DNA of 64,000 bases from Epiperipatus broadwayi (GCA_028023455.1 JAQFVV010006215.1:7485230-7549229), one strand, 5' to 3'. Positions 26,001 to 39,040 are shown, counted from the first letter of the stretch. The notes: generated by a model from the letters alone, not told the origin. Made by a program: numbers and translations.

Positions 26001-27006
26001 TACAAGAGTACAATAAAGAATTAGGACTTTATTTCTAATTTTAAAATACAAGAATGAACCATCAAAAAAGAGTTGTCTAAAATATAGCATTTATGCTAGC
26101 TATCACTTAAGACATAATAAAACTTACTGGCATTATAAAAATAATCTGTAAAAATAGAGATAACATCACTATCTTACATAATAATAACAAATAAATGATG
26201 TGTAAAATCAATAAAATATAGCAATAATAGCAAAATATGGCCAGGCCTATAAATTTGTGGCTAAACAATTTAATAATAAAATATACATCAGCTTCATGAA
26301 TTCTTTCATACATTTATTCAATTCTAAATAACTCCATAAGAGACTAATATGACATATTCTAAAAATATTTCATATAACAGTAATATTCTGATAATTATAA
26401 TGATAGACATATTAAAACCTCAATTAAATAATACATAGGAAAAAATCATAAACATAATGCATGCATGAATAAATTTTAAAAACTAAATATTTATATCCAT
26501 TTTACCAATTAATAAACTAATAGTCAGTAAATCTTGATTTTCCATATCATTTAACAGCATAACAGTCTAATAAACAGTTCCTGAACATGCTGAATATTTT
26601 GCAGATAATCCAGACAATATTGAAGATTAAAATTAACAACAGGCAAATGAAATTTGAGGTAAATAGAGTTTTAAGTACTGCCATAACTAAAATAATCATT
26701 CTAAGCAATAATGTAGTAATCATTTAACAATGTAACGATAAGTAATTTAAATAAAACTGAAGTGAATAGGAATAAGCATTGCGTATATTTTGAAATAGTA
26801 CACTGAATAATAATAAACATTGTAGATATTTTAAATAACATGTAAATAAATGTCACTTGATCACCATCTCTTATGCTAGCACATAACTGTTATTAAACAG
26901 GCAAAACTTCCCCATACAGTAGTGCTATCCTGTGACAACTAGATTAATCAATGGATACCAGAAGACTTGTGCATAAAATCTCCATCTAGTGCCTACTCAT
27001 CCAATA

Positions 27007-27047
27007 TCCCAGACTAGTTTTTGGCTTGTGGCCTTTGTCAGTGAGGA
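27007..27047 (-). ncRNA. Hammerhead-like motif, family B left arm (core decayed)
   Basis: Minus strand: CUGACAA (consensus CUGANGA, with a G-to-A change consistent with CpG decay), stem II GGC/GCC with loop CACAA, AAAAC in place of GAAAC, the self-complementary ACUAGU as helix III, C as H17, then UGGG for helix I. Two core bases are changed, so cleavage is unlikely. Confidence 0.5.
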
Positions 27048-27054
27048 GCCTTGG

Positions 27055-27091
27055 ATCTCACTGACTAAGGCCAGAAACTAGTCTGGGGATA
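27055..27091 (+). ncRNA. Hammerhead-like motif, family B right arm (stem II deleted)
   Basis: AUCUCA, CUGACUA, AGGCCA, then GAAA, ACUAGU and C, followed by UGGGGAU that can pair back to AUCUCA with one bulge. Relative to the left arm, about 7 nt of stem II are missing, so this copy cannot form the normal core. Confidence 0.5.
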
Positions 27092-27103
27092 TTGGATGAG
27101 TAG

Positions 27104-27217
27104 GCACTAGATGGGGATTTTTTTCACAAGCTTTCTGGCATCCATTGATTACTCTGGTTGGCACTAGATGGGGATTTTTTCCACAAGCTTTCTGGCATCC
27201 ATTGATTACTCTGGTTG
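27104..27217. repeat. 57-bp tandem duplication inside the family B right arm
   Basis: GCACTAGATGGGGATTTTTT begins at 27104 and again at 27161, each followed by CACAAGCTTTCTGGCATCCA and ending CTCTGGTTG. The two units differ at only one or a few sites. The left arm has a single unit, so the duplication happened after the inverted structure formed or during its synthesis. Confidence 0.85.
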
Positions 27218-29404
27218 GCACAGGATGGCACTACTGTATGGATAGTTTTGCCTGTTTTAATGTAAATAAATGATATTTCCTTTTTGGAAATATCACTTAT
27301 AGTTTCTTGTGATGAATATTAATGAAGAGCAAACATATCTTTAACAGAATAATGCAAAGAAAGATATAAAATATTGAGGAGCTATAAATAAATTTTTACA
27401 TGAACATGATAATCTTTTTATAAATAATATATGTTATAAAATAAAGAGCCGGTTCCAGGAGTCAATATTAAATAATATTTATATTTTCATGACAATAAAA
27501 TGTTTTCAAATATCAAGTAAGCATATCTAATGACTGTAGCAGTCTTTATTGGCAAACATAAATTAAAATGAGTATTAAGTCCAGTTCCTTATCATATTTT
27601 ATTTTTTAATTACGGATAAAATGTTTGTTAGCAAAATAAAGTCTATTTGAGTATAATAATTTTATTTTTTATATCAGAATAAAGCAAATATTTGCATTCA
27701 ATCACGCAGATTTCATTCATAGAAAAATGCATAACAATGATATTTGTTTATTCACAAAATATTTTCTTAACTAAGAATATATTATGTAATCATTTTATAA
27801 ATGATGAAATAAGCATTTCATTCCTTTTTAGACAAGAATATAATGCAATAATAATTTCTTCAAATAGTATTTCAAGCAAGCACTTATACATTCATAATTA
27901 ATTTTTATTAGATTCTTTACCATTAACATTATCCTATTATTTCAGCTAACAATTCTAATTTGATAATAATCAAATTAAGCCAAAAGAGACTACTGTAAAA
28001 GATAGCAATATTTAACATTTTAAAGAAACTGCTATGTTAAATTTCTTATAAAAAAAGCATATAAATTCCTTTTAAAGTTAATGAAAAATAATTCAAAAGT
28101 TCTGGCAATTCAGCAATAGAGTTATCACTTCAAAATAAATTTTAGACATGATAAAACAAGCAAATTGAAAACTAATTATAGTTCTAGTAATACAATGATA
28201 TCTTCATTATAAATTTACTGTTGACATCATATAGCTTTGAGACAACATGTTACTTCCAGAATTTAACATACTGATTAGAGAAATTGGAGATATTTGAAGT
28301 ATAATGGAGGGGCATAGTTATAGTGCAGAATAGATAACTATTCTAAGCACTGCATAATTTTACTAACAAATGATAAATAATTAAAAAATACTTTAGAATG
28401 CTGATAAAAAGATGATGAAGTGTGTTTTGAAGTGAAATGGGCAGAACTTAAATACAGTAAGTCATGTGATAGATAATAAAGAACATGATTGACAATGGTT
28501 GCCAAGTCAAATATGCTAAAAATAACTAATTAAAATCTGGAAAATTCCAGAGACATAACAAATTACATATGTTATATTAAACATTTTAAAATTATTGAAT
28601 AAAATAAAAATATGACAAATAAATTAATTTACAATACTTTAAAAAAAAAAATCCCAGAATATTGACTTAGTTGTTTTAAAATATTTTTAAAATATTAAAG
28701 ACAAAAGCATTAAATTATTTTAAAATATTAACTTTTCTAACAGGAAATTAAAAATAATTATCATTTTTTAAAACTTTTAATTCTAAGTAGAAATTGATTA
28801 TATTCATGCATACACACATGACAAATGTTAAAATAACTAAAACAACTAATCTAAAATTATTAGCTAAACTTTAATATTTTCTAAAATAAAAAGTAAATCA
28901 GAATACTACCAAACCACTTATAAACTAACTGTTACTAATTATAGTACTGAGAATTGATAATGTGCTTTTAAAACTGATTTAAACATTTTAAATATATTTG
29001 TGTTAATGAAAAGCAATAAAACATTATTCAATTAATACTGGGTTTATTTTATTGGCAACTAATCTAATAAGTAGGTATAATAATTACATTATGAATATAA
29101 TTATATTTTTCAACTATACTATGCTAAAAATAAGTTACTGGCTAATCTTAACATTTACAAGATTAAATAATCTTGATCTTGATTGCTAAGTTAAAATTAT
29201 TTAAATTTATTTATATAGATCAGTTTTAAATGGTAATATTTTATAATAATAACTATAATTCAGTTAAACGGCTTAAAAATGATTTATTATCAATATAATA
29301 GTAATAGCATTTACTTGTAGAAAATAAATTATGTAAATTCTTTTTTTAGATTCACTATCACAAAAATTTAACATGAAGTTCTGCAATTGGAACTTAAAGT
29401 TACA

Positions 29405-32020
29405 ATATATATTTAGTTCATCACCATAAAGAATCAGTATTATATTAAAAATGATATATTAATCATTTGAAATAACAGTAAAAGTGAGATTAGAAAAATT
29501 GAAGAAAATGTTATCAAAGAAAATGTATTCAACTAAAACTTATATTTGACTCTTCTTTGGAATAAATGTGGTACCATACAATAGCTTTATTAGGTTGGAC
29601 ACTATTCTTTTTTATTGTGTTATAATTATCATCAGCATTTTTCCAGTAAAATCTTGATTGCAAATAAACCAAATACATTAGTAAAAAAAATAGAAACTAT
29701 TTATATACTGGTATATAGTTAAAGTAATATAATATTGCAATGCATTATCTTATATCATTTCCAAGCTAATTATTGCTCTGTCAACAAAGCTCCAATGAAT
29801 GTTATAATCCTTATTGAGTCAACATCTTCATTATTTCTTTATTGCTCAATTCAGTGCAATAACCTTCTTTTTTTTTTTTTTTTACAGTTTTTCAACAATT
29901 TTCTTTTCTTCTGTTTCGGTTGAAACTATAAGCTTCATCAGAAATTTATTTTATGTACAGTTAGAGGAGGAGAGACACCAAAAAGTGATGTTATCAAACT
30001 TATTATGAAATTAGATAAAATATTTTAGTGAAATTTTTATAAGTATGTTATTTTTTCGTAAATAGCTTTTTAGTATTTCCCAGTTTTACTGAGTTAACAT
30101 TTAATAATTTTTGATATTGTTGGTGGGAGCAGAGAAGGGAGATGAGGCCTGGAAAATTATATTGTCTGTCTAATTTAAATATGAAAAACCTCATTAGATC
30201 AAAATCTGCTTATGCAAAAACCTATATACAATATGAAGAGACTGCAAGTGATTATAAGTAAAAGTAATCTTTCAAAGTTTCTTTTTTTTTTTTTTTGTTT
30301 AATTGGTATAAAAATTGCAGTTCTGTAATATGAAGGTACTCACTTTTAATCTTTATATTGCTTATAAATTTCTTTATTCATTTTATTAATCTATGAAAAT
30401 TTTTAAGTCATCTGTTTTTAAATCAGATTACTATAATAGAGTCAATATCAGAAAAAAACAGCTAGATTCTTTTTTTTTAAATGAACCCAAAAATAATTTA
30501 ACTTGTATTTTAACTAGATTGTGTAAAAGAGTCATTTTTAGATCATCTTTACTAGATTTCTTTTTTTGAGATTATTAAATTGAGTTTCCTAAGCATTCAA
30601 TCATTTCCAAATTGAAACTCCCATTCAAAATCCATTTCCAAAGCTATTAGTACAAATAACTCAGCCAAAGATTTCCAATCAACCAAACTTGTTCCCATCA
30701 TTGTCCAAAGACTTTCACACACATGCATGAAGAGAAGATTGGAATCAGAATTATTGTTCATGCAATTAAAGGATGGAAATATTATTTTATAAGTGCATAC
30801 TTCTATAGCACAGTTAGTATAGAAGAGATTGCCATGAGAAGTTCACCATGATAAGGTTGCTAGTACTAGAAACAATCTCTGATAACATAATGTTTTTATC
30901 ATGGGGGGGGGTGTTTTTGCTTTGTTACATTAGTATTCATTTACATTTATCTTTTATATCGGAAATCATTCTACTATTTGATATTTATGGATACCATCAG
31001 TAATGAGTACAGTATCTACCAACCATACATATGAACATCCATTTGCTAATTAATTTTGGCATTATGTTGACATTTGATTGGATCCTGTCATTTTCTAGGT
31101 AGTAGAGACAATTGAGGGATATTGCAAAGGTGCCTGAAAATAAAAAAATGTCTCTGAATGATACTTTTTACCTGGAAGATGGCTTAAGATCCAGTTAAAA
31201 TGTCAGTATAATGCTAATATTAATATCATGGAAATATACACATGGCTAAATCCAAAATATTTACACATCTTTTACCCAAATCTTTGCTTTAATAATAATA
31301 TATACATATGCTTAAAGCACCTTATGGGATAATAGATAGAACATATATTTTCTTGATACTGTTCTCAAGTTTAAATGAAGATGAAATCTTTTCAGGTTTG
31401 AAATAAGTTTGAGATTTTTTTTCCAGGGATTTATTCATTAGAAAACCTAGTGAGATGTTAAGTTGTTGTCCAATAAAGCTATTTAGTTTTGATTATATAG
31501 AAAATAAAATAAAAACTGTAAAACATTACCAACAGCATTTGATTTTATTGGTGAATACTGTCTTGTTTTGATTTTGGAGAGGCTGTATTTTGTTTTATTA
31601 TATATTTTGAAATGATAGCTTTTATCCAACCTTGAGCTTAGTTTAAGTATTGAATAGAGGTGAAAATGTAATTAGTCTTCTTTCAGTAATGTTCAGTAAA
31701 TGAATACCTAACAAAATAAAGCGCGAAGAAGAAAAATGATAAAAAGTCTCATCCGTAATTAACGGGCTTCGTAACTATTTTACAATTTTCTAGTACTAAT
31801 GGGATTTGAAAGTTCATCACCTAATCTTTATTTTACCATAAGTCATACCCAAAATCTACTGCCAAAATGAATTAATAAAGTATAAATAATTTTAAAAAAA
31901 AGTATTCACAACATCATTTACGTTGCAGTATTATATTACTTACTGTTTACGTTTTTGTCATACGTATTATGTATGTATAAATATATTATTAATGTCTTTG
32001 CCTAAAAAGTAGTTACATAG
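29405..32020. other. AT-rich intergenic DNA, little recognised
   Basis: T-runs of 15 or more at about 29868-29883 and 30280-30296 and a G-run at 30904-30911. The ORFs at 29735-29923 and 29814-30008 are made by the T-run. A possible hammerhead remnant is at 29911-29945. Confidence 0.45.
29911..29945 (-). ncRNA. Possible decayed hammerhead motif
   Basis: Minus strand: CUGAUGA (29935-29941), 17 nt that would form a 4-bp stem if one base were changed, then GAAACAG. The spacing is right for a hammerhead but stem II is imperfect and I see no clear helix I. Low confidence. Confidence 0.2.
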
Positions 32021-32230
32021 TCTTTCTAATGAATAAAATTATATACACAACTTTTCACTTCTTGTTCTTTTTAAATTATACATTCTTCCTTTTTCTTTTT
32101 AAAATTTGTTTATTAAATATTTTACTATAATTTTATTTTCCCATCATAACAACGTTTCAACTACATTTTGTAGTCATTATAATTTAAAAAGAACAAGAAG
32201 AAGTGAAAAGTTGTGTCTTTCTAATAAATA
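32021..32230. mobile_element. Small inverted-repeat element with 15-bp near-identical direct repeats
   Basis: TCTTTCTAATGAATA at 32021-32035 and TCTTTCTAATAAATA at 32216-32230 flank inverted arms of 36-39 bp (32045-32080 and 32179-32217, ACACAACTTTTCACTTCTTG...). The right arm runs into its direct repeat, and 9 nt separate the left arm from its own. The interior holds a decayed hammerhead-like motif on the minus strand. Confidence 0.6.
32149..32184 (-). ncRNA. Decayed hammerhead-like motif in the 32.0 kb inverted element
   Basis: Minus strand: AUUAUAA stands where CUGANGA is expected (three core changes), followed by a strong 7-bp stem GACUACA/UGUAGUU with loop AAA, then GAAA and a self-complementary ACGU start to helix III. 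The stem II plus GAAAC arrangement is close to the motif at 12518-12558. Confidence 0.35.
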
Positions 32231-32443
32231 TTATGACAAAGTTATGGCTTTTGATCATTACTGGTGGTAATTTAATATTGCTTGAACTTTCGTTAAACAC
32301 TTTCTAATACCAAATCTTTAGAGCTGCATTATAAACTTTAATAAACTCAAGTATTAGTAGGAATAAACTTTTGCCAGACAAAAAATTATTTAAATTGATG
32401 AGATAATGTGAATCTTTTAATTCAATAAATAAATAATTGAATG

Positions 32444-32505
32444 ATCTTAATTGCTTGGGAATGCATAAGAAATTCGAGCTCTGGGAAGTGACTGAGCTAT
32501 CCACA
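32444..32505 (-). repeat. SINE-like fragment, tRNA-like head
   Basis: The minus strand reads GTGGATAGCTCAGTCAC (A-box-like) and then a body and tail ...GAATTTCTTATGCATTCCCA shared with the fragment at 36656. No complete B box is visible. Confidence 0.4.
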
Positions 32506-33943
32506 ACTAATACTATATATTTTTTTAACTTTAATATTTTCATTAATATTCCGTCTACAAGCTTGTCTAGTACCCAGGAATAATTTTATTATGTTAATCT
32601 GTATTTCAAGTATTAACTTATCTAAATTAATTAACTTATTTTAAAATTAAATTTTAGTGACAATGCGTAATGATTAATTATTTAAATGCAGTTTGAACTG
32701 AGAAAATTAGGGTTTCACGGCAGACTCTCATGTCGAAAACCGCATACTGAATGTTTCCTTTCCACTACTCAAATAAAAGTTTAAAAGTGTGGGTGTTAAA
32801 AGCGAAATGCTTTGAGCAGTGTTCGGCTCATTAAAACTAAGATATGTGTTTTCCATGTCAGCAGAGATATTCTTGCTTTTCTCCCATATCAAATTAACAC
32901 ATTTTTTGAATGTAACTGATAGATATATAAAGGAACTCTTAGGAATCTGAATACATTTATATATGTATACAAAATGTATAATATATACTACATTTTTATT
33001 TTATTAGTTAAGGCATTGATTTGGCATGATGATAACGTGGGCTATTAATTTGAAAGTGGAATCTTTGGAGATTTTTTATTTAAGTGCTAAATAATTTCCA
33101 TGCAAAGTGCTTCAAATAAAAAACCCTATAATTATTCAATATTGATAAGTGGATGGGTATCTAATTGTTTTTATGCAAGATAATATGAAAGGATGGAAAT
33201 CAATATCATTGGACTTATCACAAAATAAAATGCATGAATGTAATGTAAAGCAACTTTCAATACAGATTGAGTTTTGTTTTTAAATACTTGTATAGAATGT
33301 TTCAAATATATTTTCTGATTAAGAAATAATAATATATCAATTCTATATTCATTTTTTATCATCTTTGTGATTGGACAACAATTTTTTTCTTCAGCATTTA
33401 AAAAAACAGTTAGACTTTAGGTAGTCTTAAATCAAGACATTGATGAAAGACTGTGTAAGTAATTAATTTGGTGGCCAAAACTGTCAAGACAGTCTTTAAT
33501 TTAAATCTTGGATAATTATTGAATTATTTAGTTTCAAAAGGCTTTATTAAACTATAAGTTTACAAAACAGTACTTACCACCACATACTTAGGATAGAGTA
33601 AAAAAAGTCTATGAGATTTTAAACAAAGGAAGATATGTAGTTCACATTATATACTCTATATTTTTATCCCAAACTAGAGATGGGAAAAATTACAAATATA
33701 TGTGTAACAGAAAAAAAAATACAATCTTGAAAGCAGCTTGCTGCTGCATAGGATTTACATCTTTCTATGTACATTGTTGAATTGTCTTTTTTGCTTTTAA
33801 TTATCTAGTTATCATTTTATAATAGTGAGACATGTCATAAATTTGAGTGAAGTCACATTAATGACCATGTCTCCAAATGAAGGTTACTTGGTAATTTTTT
33901 TTCATCCCTTCTGTGTATAATATCCATTTTGTTCCTAAATGTA
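32506..33943. other. AT-rich intergenic DNA, nothing recognised
   Basis: No ORF with a recognisable motif (33171-33362 minus is low-complexity) and no repeat shared with the rest of the window. Confidence 0.5.
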
Positions 33944-34369
33944 CAGGGGTGGGCAAATAGTGGCCTGAGGGCTACATGCGGCCCGCTAAGAGTTTTTATG
34001 TAGCCCACCAAGACAATCAGAAAAATCTGCCTTGAACTGAGATTTCCTCTCTTTATTGTCCACTAGGATGGCCACGTCAATACACATGCACAGTGCTTTT
34101 CCAGTTGATCTGGTTAATTTCAATTTTGTCTTTGCATTAGCAAATATATACATTTCCAACTTTAATGAAACCATGAACCCTCCGAAAAAATGTAAAATCG
34201 GTGATGAATGTTAATGAAGAATGGACAAGCAAATATTTCTTTGGTAATACAGGGAATAAAGCAGTGTGTTTATTGTGTCATGAAAAAAAGGTGCGGACCT
34301 CAACTAACCTTTACTTCCACAAAGTGGCCCTTGATGTGGCCACCGAGCCAAAACAATTGCCCACCCCTG
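33944..34369 (+). mobile_element. Short non-autonomous hAT derivative (426 bp)
   Basis: It begins CAGGGGTGGGCAAATAGTGG and ends ACAATTGCCCACCCCTG, ends shared with the hAT element at 59452-61689. About 345 bp of the 5' end and 60 bp of the 3' end of that element are present with the rest deleted. It retains an ATG at 34173 and most of a BED-type zinc-finger start (EEWTSKYFFGNTGNKAVCLLCHEK), where the CxxC pair is intact, unlike the long copy. A TGT insertion frame difference breaks the link between the ATG and the finger. The flanking 8-mers (TAAATGTA and TATTAGGG) do not match, so the target duplication has decayed or one side was rearranged. Confidence 0.85.
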
Positions 34370-36655
34370 TATTAGGGTGTCTTCTTGTGTTTGAACCATA
34401 TATAAATGTACATCTGGTAAACCATAATGAGAATAGTATAAATGTACTGGCCTAAAGGTGTTAAATACCTTTTAAAAAATGTATTGAGAAGTGTATGTAT
34501 GTTGTATTCCCTATTCTTAAATATTTTGGGGATATCACACCAGATATTAATAAACATGGGACATGTAAATTGATTATGTTTCTGATTCTCTCTGATATAG
34601 TTGGCATATATTTTCAGTGTTAGTGCAATTCCTTTTATATCTGCAGAAATAGAGGATGGGAAGTGCTTCAAGATTTAGTTTAGGAGAAAATCATAGTATT
34701 TTGACTCTAATGATTAGTATTTGAATTTTTTAGTCAACTGCTTATTGGTTTATATTTAAAAGGGGTTTGTTATTATCCTTGCATGGGAAAACACAGATTG
34801 AATATACTTCCCAGTATTTCATTTTATTCTTGGGAGAGCAATATATTAAATTGGATATACATAATAAAGGAGAAATTAAACCATTCCAGTAATTGCATAT
34901 GGGTGGCAGCCTGTCTGTGAATGTAATTTAAAAACTATTTCTAAATATGGAAATATCCTTGCACATGATGATATAAGATTAAGTGTTTTTTTGAATTTGG
35001 AAAATTTTTATTGACTGTAAACCCAATCCATTTTGAGATAGAGGTTGCAAAATCTCACTTAGGGATATTGATATCATTTCCTTCCCCTACAACAATTTCC
35101 TATACATTACGTAAATTTTAGATGTAAAAGCTTTTGTGTATATTATTATAGATGTACAGTATGTAACCCATGTCATTATTAGGAGATTGAAAATAGCCAC
35201 TTTGGCATAGAGTGATAAATATGATTTGGAAAGAGAATTAATTATATTCTCAACTTTATTCATGAATTTTCCCTGTATCTGTGATCACATTTCAGAGTTA
35301 CTCAAATGAAAAGGAAAGCTCCTAAATGAGCCAGGTTTTCCTTTGAAGTATTGCTCTTGTTGGCATCTGGAGTACATAGACCATCCACTGGATTTTTCTA
35401 AATTGAACTCCAGTTTATATTTGAGTAATTATTTAGAATTTTTCTTAGTTTTGATATCTGTTTTTTAATTAACAGAAAGATTGTTATATCATCCATGTAT
35501 GGCAATACATGAAAGATTTGTCTTCATTTCAAGTATAAATATTTCATTCATCTCATTTTTACTGCTTTAAGGGGAGAATTAATATAAAATGTGAATAAAA
35601 GATCACTTAATGGTGAATCTTGTGGAATCGAGTTAAATGAAATGAATGATCGTGAGTACTTCCCACTAAAAGTTATCTGAATTTCTCAACTTAGAAGAAG
35701 ATTCATAATCAAGTAAATGCCCTGGGTATTGATGTATCTGCTAATGCATTAATTAAAATATCATTTGGTATGATATTCAAATGCTGATTTAAGGTCCAGC
35801 TGAACTACAATTGATCGATATTTTTTGTTGTTTCTGACTATATCAATTATAGTCTTTTATAGACATGCCAGTTATGAGTCTTTCTTTTCAAACTGTGGGA
35901 ATACTAAGTTCATTTTTTTCTTTAATCATTGATTCCAGGATCTTAATCCCAAGTGGACTCATTGATATGGATCTGAGGTTTGTAAAGTGGTTATATTTTC
36001 CTTCTTCTTAACAAATGAAATGAGTGAGGTGGGGTAAACCCCATGTATGTGTTAGATTCTCTTTGTTAGAAAGTTAACTAAATTTGTCAGATATTTAGCT
36101 GTGAATTGATTTAAATGGCTGTACAAAACAATATCACTATTCAACTTTTGTTCGTTATTTAGAGAATTACAGAGATGAATAACTATCAGCTGTATTAATT
36201 CTTAATAGATTGATAGGGATGTTCTGAAATACTGCTGTGTAGAAAAAACTAATTTTATTTGTACTATTCTTATCAATTGAATAAAATCAATTATTTAAAT
36301 ACAGTGTACTTTCCTGGGTGTTTAACCCAATGATGTTTAATTTAAGCTAATGGTTATTGAATTTATTCTCAACTGATGAAAGGAAAAAAAAATTCAGTAT
36401 GATTAATTATCTGTTATTTCAGTGCTTGAATGTTACATGATCTCCAGAGTACTGATATTGTTATTATATAATAATTGTGCTCAATCTATTTAATCACCAT
36501 ATGTGCTATGTTACATGCTCCATTATCTGATATTTTAAAATAGAAATTTTAAACATATAAGCTTTTTAAATAAACCAATTTAAGTAGGTTATGTAGAACA
36601 CCTTACATCAATGGTTTTTGTTGAAATTACAGTGATGTATAATAATAATATTTGA
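34370..36655. other. AT-rich intergenic DNA, nothing recognised
   Basis: Slightly less AT-rich than average at 35270-36050. On the minus strand this part has faint reverse-transcriptase flavour in broken frames, but I could not support a motif call. No RNA gene is seen. Confidence 0.35.
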
Positions 36656-36772
36656 ATTATAATTGCTTGGAAGTGCATAAGAAATTCAAGCACTAGACAT
36701 GGCAGAGCTGGCCTCGATCCTCAGACTTTGAGCTCCAATCTATCATCCTATTTCTGCATTAAACCATGTTTT
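36656..36772 (-). repeat. SINE-like element with tRNA-derived head
   Basis: Minus strand: GGATGATAGATTGGAGC (A-box-like), GGATCGAGGCC (B-box-like), then the body ...GTGCTTGAATTTCTTATGCACTTCC. Fragments with the same GTGCTTGAATTTCTTATGCA or a related tail lie at 32444 and 46934, and a head-like fragment at 42086. I infer a tRNA-derived SINE family. Confidence 0.5.
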
Positions 36773-37861
36773 TCAGGACATGCTAATGCATGTTTAAATA
36801 GTTTTGGGTATTACATATATAAATAAAAGATATATATATATGTAAAAAAAATTGGATTTCCCATTCGTGAGGATAGATATGAGATCGTTAACATGGAAAA
36901 AAAGAGATTTGATTGTGGCTATGCTTTATAATCAAGAGACAAAATTATAATTCATTGGCAGAAATTATGATGCACCTTAATTTATTTTCTATCTTTTTAT
37001 TGTTAATTTTATTGAAACTATTATAGGGATAATCTCAGATTTCTTCATTAAAATTCAGTCACTATTTTGTAAAAAACAACAGCAACTAAAGGCTATAATG
37101 TTATTAAAATGTCAACAAGCAAATTTAAGCACTATGACAACCACAATAGTGATCAAAAAATTTTTCAAGACAGTTCAATTATTAATCTGGTCTCATGTTG
37201 TTCTTGTATATGGGAAATTCAGGGGAAAAACATTTGGTATCTTGTACACATAAAAATTTTTATATTAACACACAAAAATATTGTATATAAATATTAAATA
37301 TATATAAGTAATTATTTATTTATCTAGCATCATGTTCTATTTGTAGTAGTCATAAGGAAATCACCCCAGCACTTACACTGTATGACTTTATAAAGCTGAG
37401 AAATATTCTCAGTTTAAACACAAGTTAAACTCTTTGAAGAAAGCATAACTCCACCTTATCTTTTTTACCTAAATTCATTTATATAAGCCAGTCTAAAGCA
37501 TTTAGAAATGAGAGTGTGAACATCTTAATTAATCATTTTTAATTCCATTCACCATGTATTTATAAATGATGTTTACAAAATTATTATAATCAACTGCATG
37601 CCAGTATTAGCTGCAATATTAAATTTATATAACTTATTATTTATTTATCTAACACCATGTTTTATTTGTAATATTCATAAGGGAATCACCCCAACAACAA
37701 AACACAATGAATGACAAACTTTTCCCATGCTATTTATATTTCATATTTTGTTTTCTATTACCAGATTTCAATTTGCAAATATAAAATGAACCAATTTACA
37801 TTAACAGTTTTCATCTGACAAATAGTGCTAATTATGGTCAACCATCAAACATTCACAGATA

Positions 37862-39040
37862 TTAATATCATCATCTTCAATCGTTATTCGATCCACTGCA
37901 AGATAAAAATCTCTAATCTAGTGTCTTTACTCCGTGACCCCTCTTTTCTACATTATAACTTCTTTATTTGAACCATCCATTTCATAAGAGTCTCTTTCTA
38001 AGTCATAATCTCTTAGGAATCACTTTAAAACTTCAGTTGTTCATCTATTATCTCTTTTAACAATATGCCCAGTATAGTTTCATTTCAGTATATTAATTCT
38101 TTTAATGATATCAGTGATATGTGTTTGTTCTCACCCTCATATATTTTATTTTTTGATTCTTCTTGTTACTTCTAACATACATCTTTTTATACTTCATTAA
38201 GTAATATGAAGTCTCTATAAGTAAGAACTGGATAAAAGACATTTACTGAAACCTTTCTTTTCAAATACATCAACCTATTTCCTTTTAGTATTAAGTTCTT
38301 TTTAATAAAATAAGTTCATCAAGTTTAATGTTTCCATATGTATTAATAATCTGATCAAGTTATTTTTAAATGCTAACTTTTTTTCATTCATGATTATCAG
38401 TCTTTATTTTCAATTGAAAAAATTAATTGAACATTAGTGTTTTTAACATTTATCTTTAACCCCATTTTCTTAGATCCATCTGCTGTTAACTCTTGCAATA
38501 TTTCCTGAAGTTTTGAAGTATTACTTGAACAAACAAACAAATAATATGCAAAATCTAGATGATTTAAACAATCTTCATTTATTCTACTCTCTTAACTTTT
38601 AATTTTAATTTAAAAAATATTTAATGTAAAACTGCTATTAAAAGTTTTAGAAATATGAAATCACCATATAATACTCAATTTTTAATGTTAATCTTTTTAG
38701 CATTGTCATGTAGTCTACATTTTAATGAATATTATTCAGATTATGATGATATAGATCTGTATCTTGATGATCCAAAGCTTTAATCACTGTGTAAAAGCTT
38801 ATAGAATCAAATACCTTTTCATGATCTACAAATCCAAAGAATAATGACAACTCTTATTTCTTGTTTTTTTCTATGACATTTTTCAATGCTTAAATATGAT
38901 TCACTCTACTAAAACTATCATTAAATCCAGGTTATTCTTTTGGTTGATTTGAAGTTCACTATAGATAATTTCTAATTAGTATGATAAAGGTTTTGTAAAT
39001 AAAACTGATAGAAGTTGGACAGATCTGTAATTTCTAATAT
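37862..39040 (-). mobile_element. Decayed RTE-like copy
   Basis: From ATCATCATCTTCAATCGTTATTCGATCCACTGCA the plus strand follows the RTE-like copy at 15268-16540 with frequent substitutions and indels, covering the C-terminal region and the reverse transcriptase back to the segment that corresponds to TCTGTAATTTCTAATATC. All frames are broken. Its 5' end stops at a TA microsatellite (39040-39058) where a family A repeat begins. Confidence 0.85.

Larger units (their letters stand above)
26840..27272. mobile_element. Inverted-repeat element, hammerhead family B, with 13-bp direct repeats
   Basis: ATGTAAATAAATG occurs at 26840-26852 and 27260-27272. The left arm (26893-27045) and right arm (27057-27259) are inverted copies with an 11-nt loop. 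A one-sided tail of about 40 nt (26853-26892) separates the left arm from its direct repeat. The right arm has an extra internal tandem copy of 57 bp. The arms hold hammerhead remnants meeting near the loop. Related single or decayed copies are at about 3799, 47480 and 58200. Confidence 0.8.
24602..29404. other. 4.8 kb very AT-rich segment with TGTAAC...GTTACA ends in TA tracts
   Basis: It opens TGTAACATAC directly after a TA microsatellite and closes AAAGTTACA directly before ATATATAT. The interior has many degenerate short words such as AATAAAGC, AATAAAGGCAT and AATAAACA, especially at 24750-24950 and 25780-25960, and no credible ORF. It contains the family B inverted element at 26840-27272. 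The ends match those of the 4726-6144 segment, so an LTR-type origin is possible, but no LTR pair or pol is visible and the boundary pairing may be chance. Confidence 0.25.

Noticed and set aside
29735-30008. Hydrophobic small ORFs at 29735-29923 and 29814-30008
   Set aside because: Their Phe-rich stretches come from a run of T bases; no start context or motif supports them.
34372-34671. 99-codon minus-strand ORF next to the short hAT derivative
   Set aside because: No recognisable domain, AT-driven composition, and it partly overlaps the end of the hAT derivative's flank.
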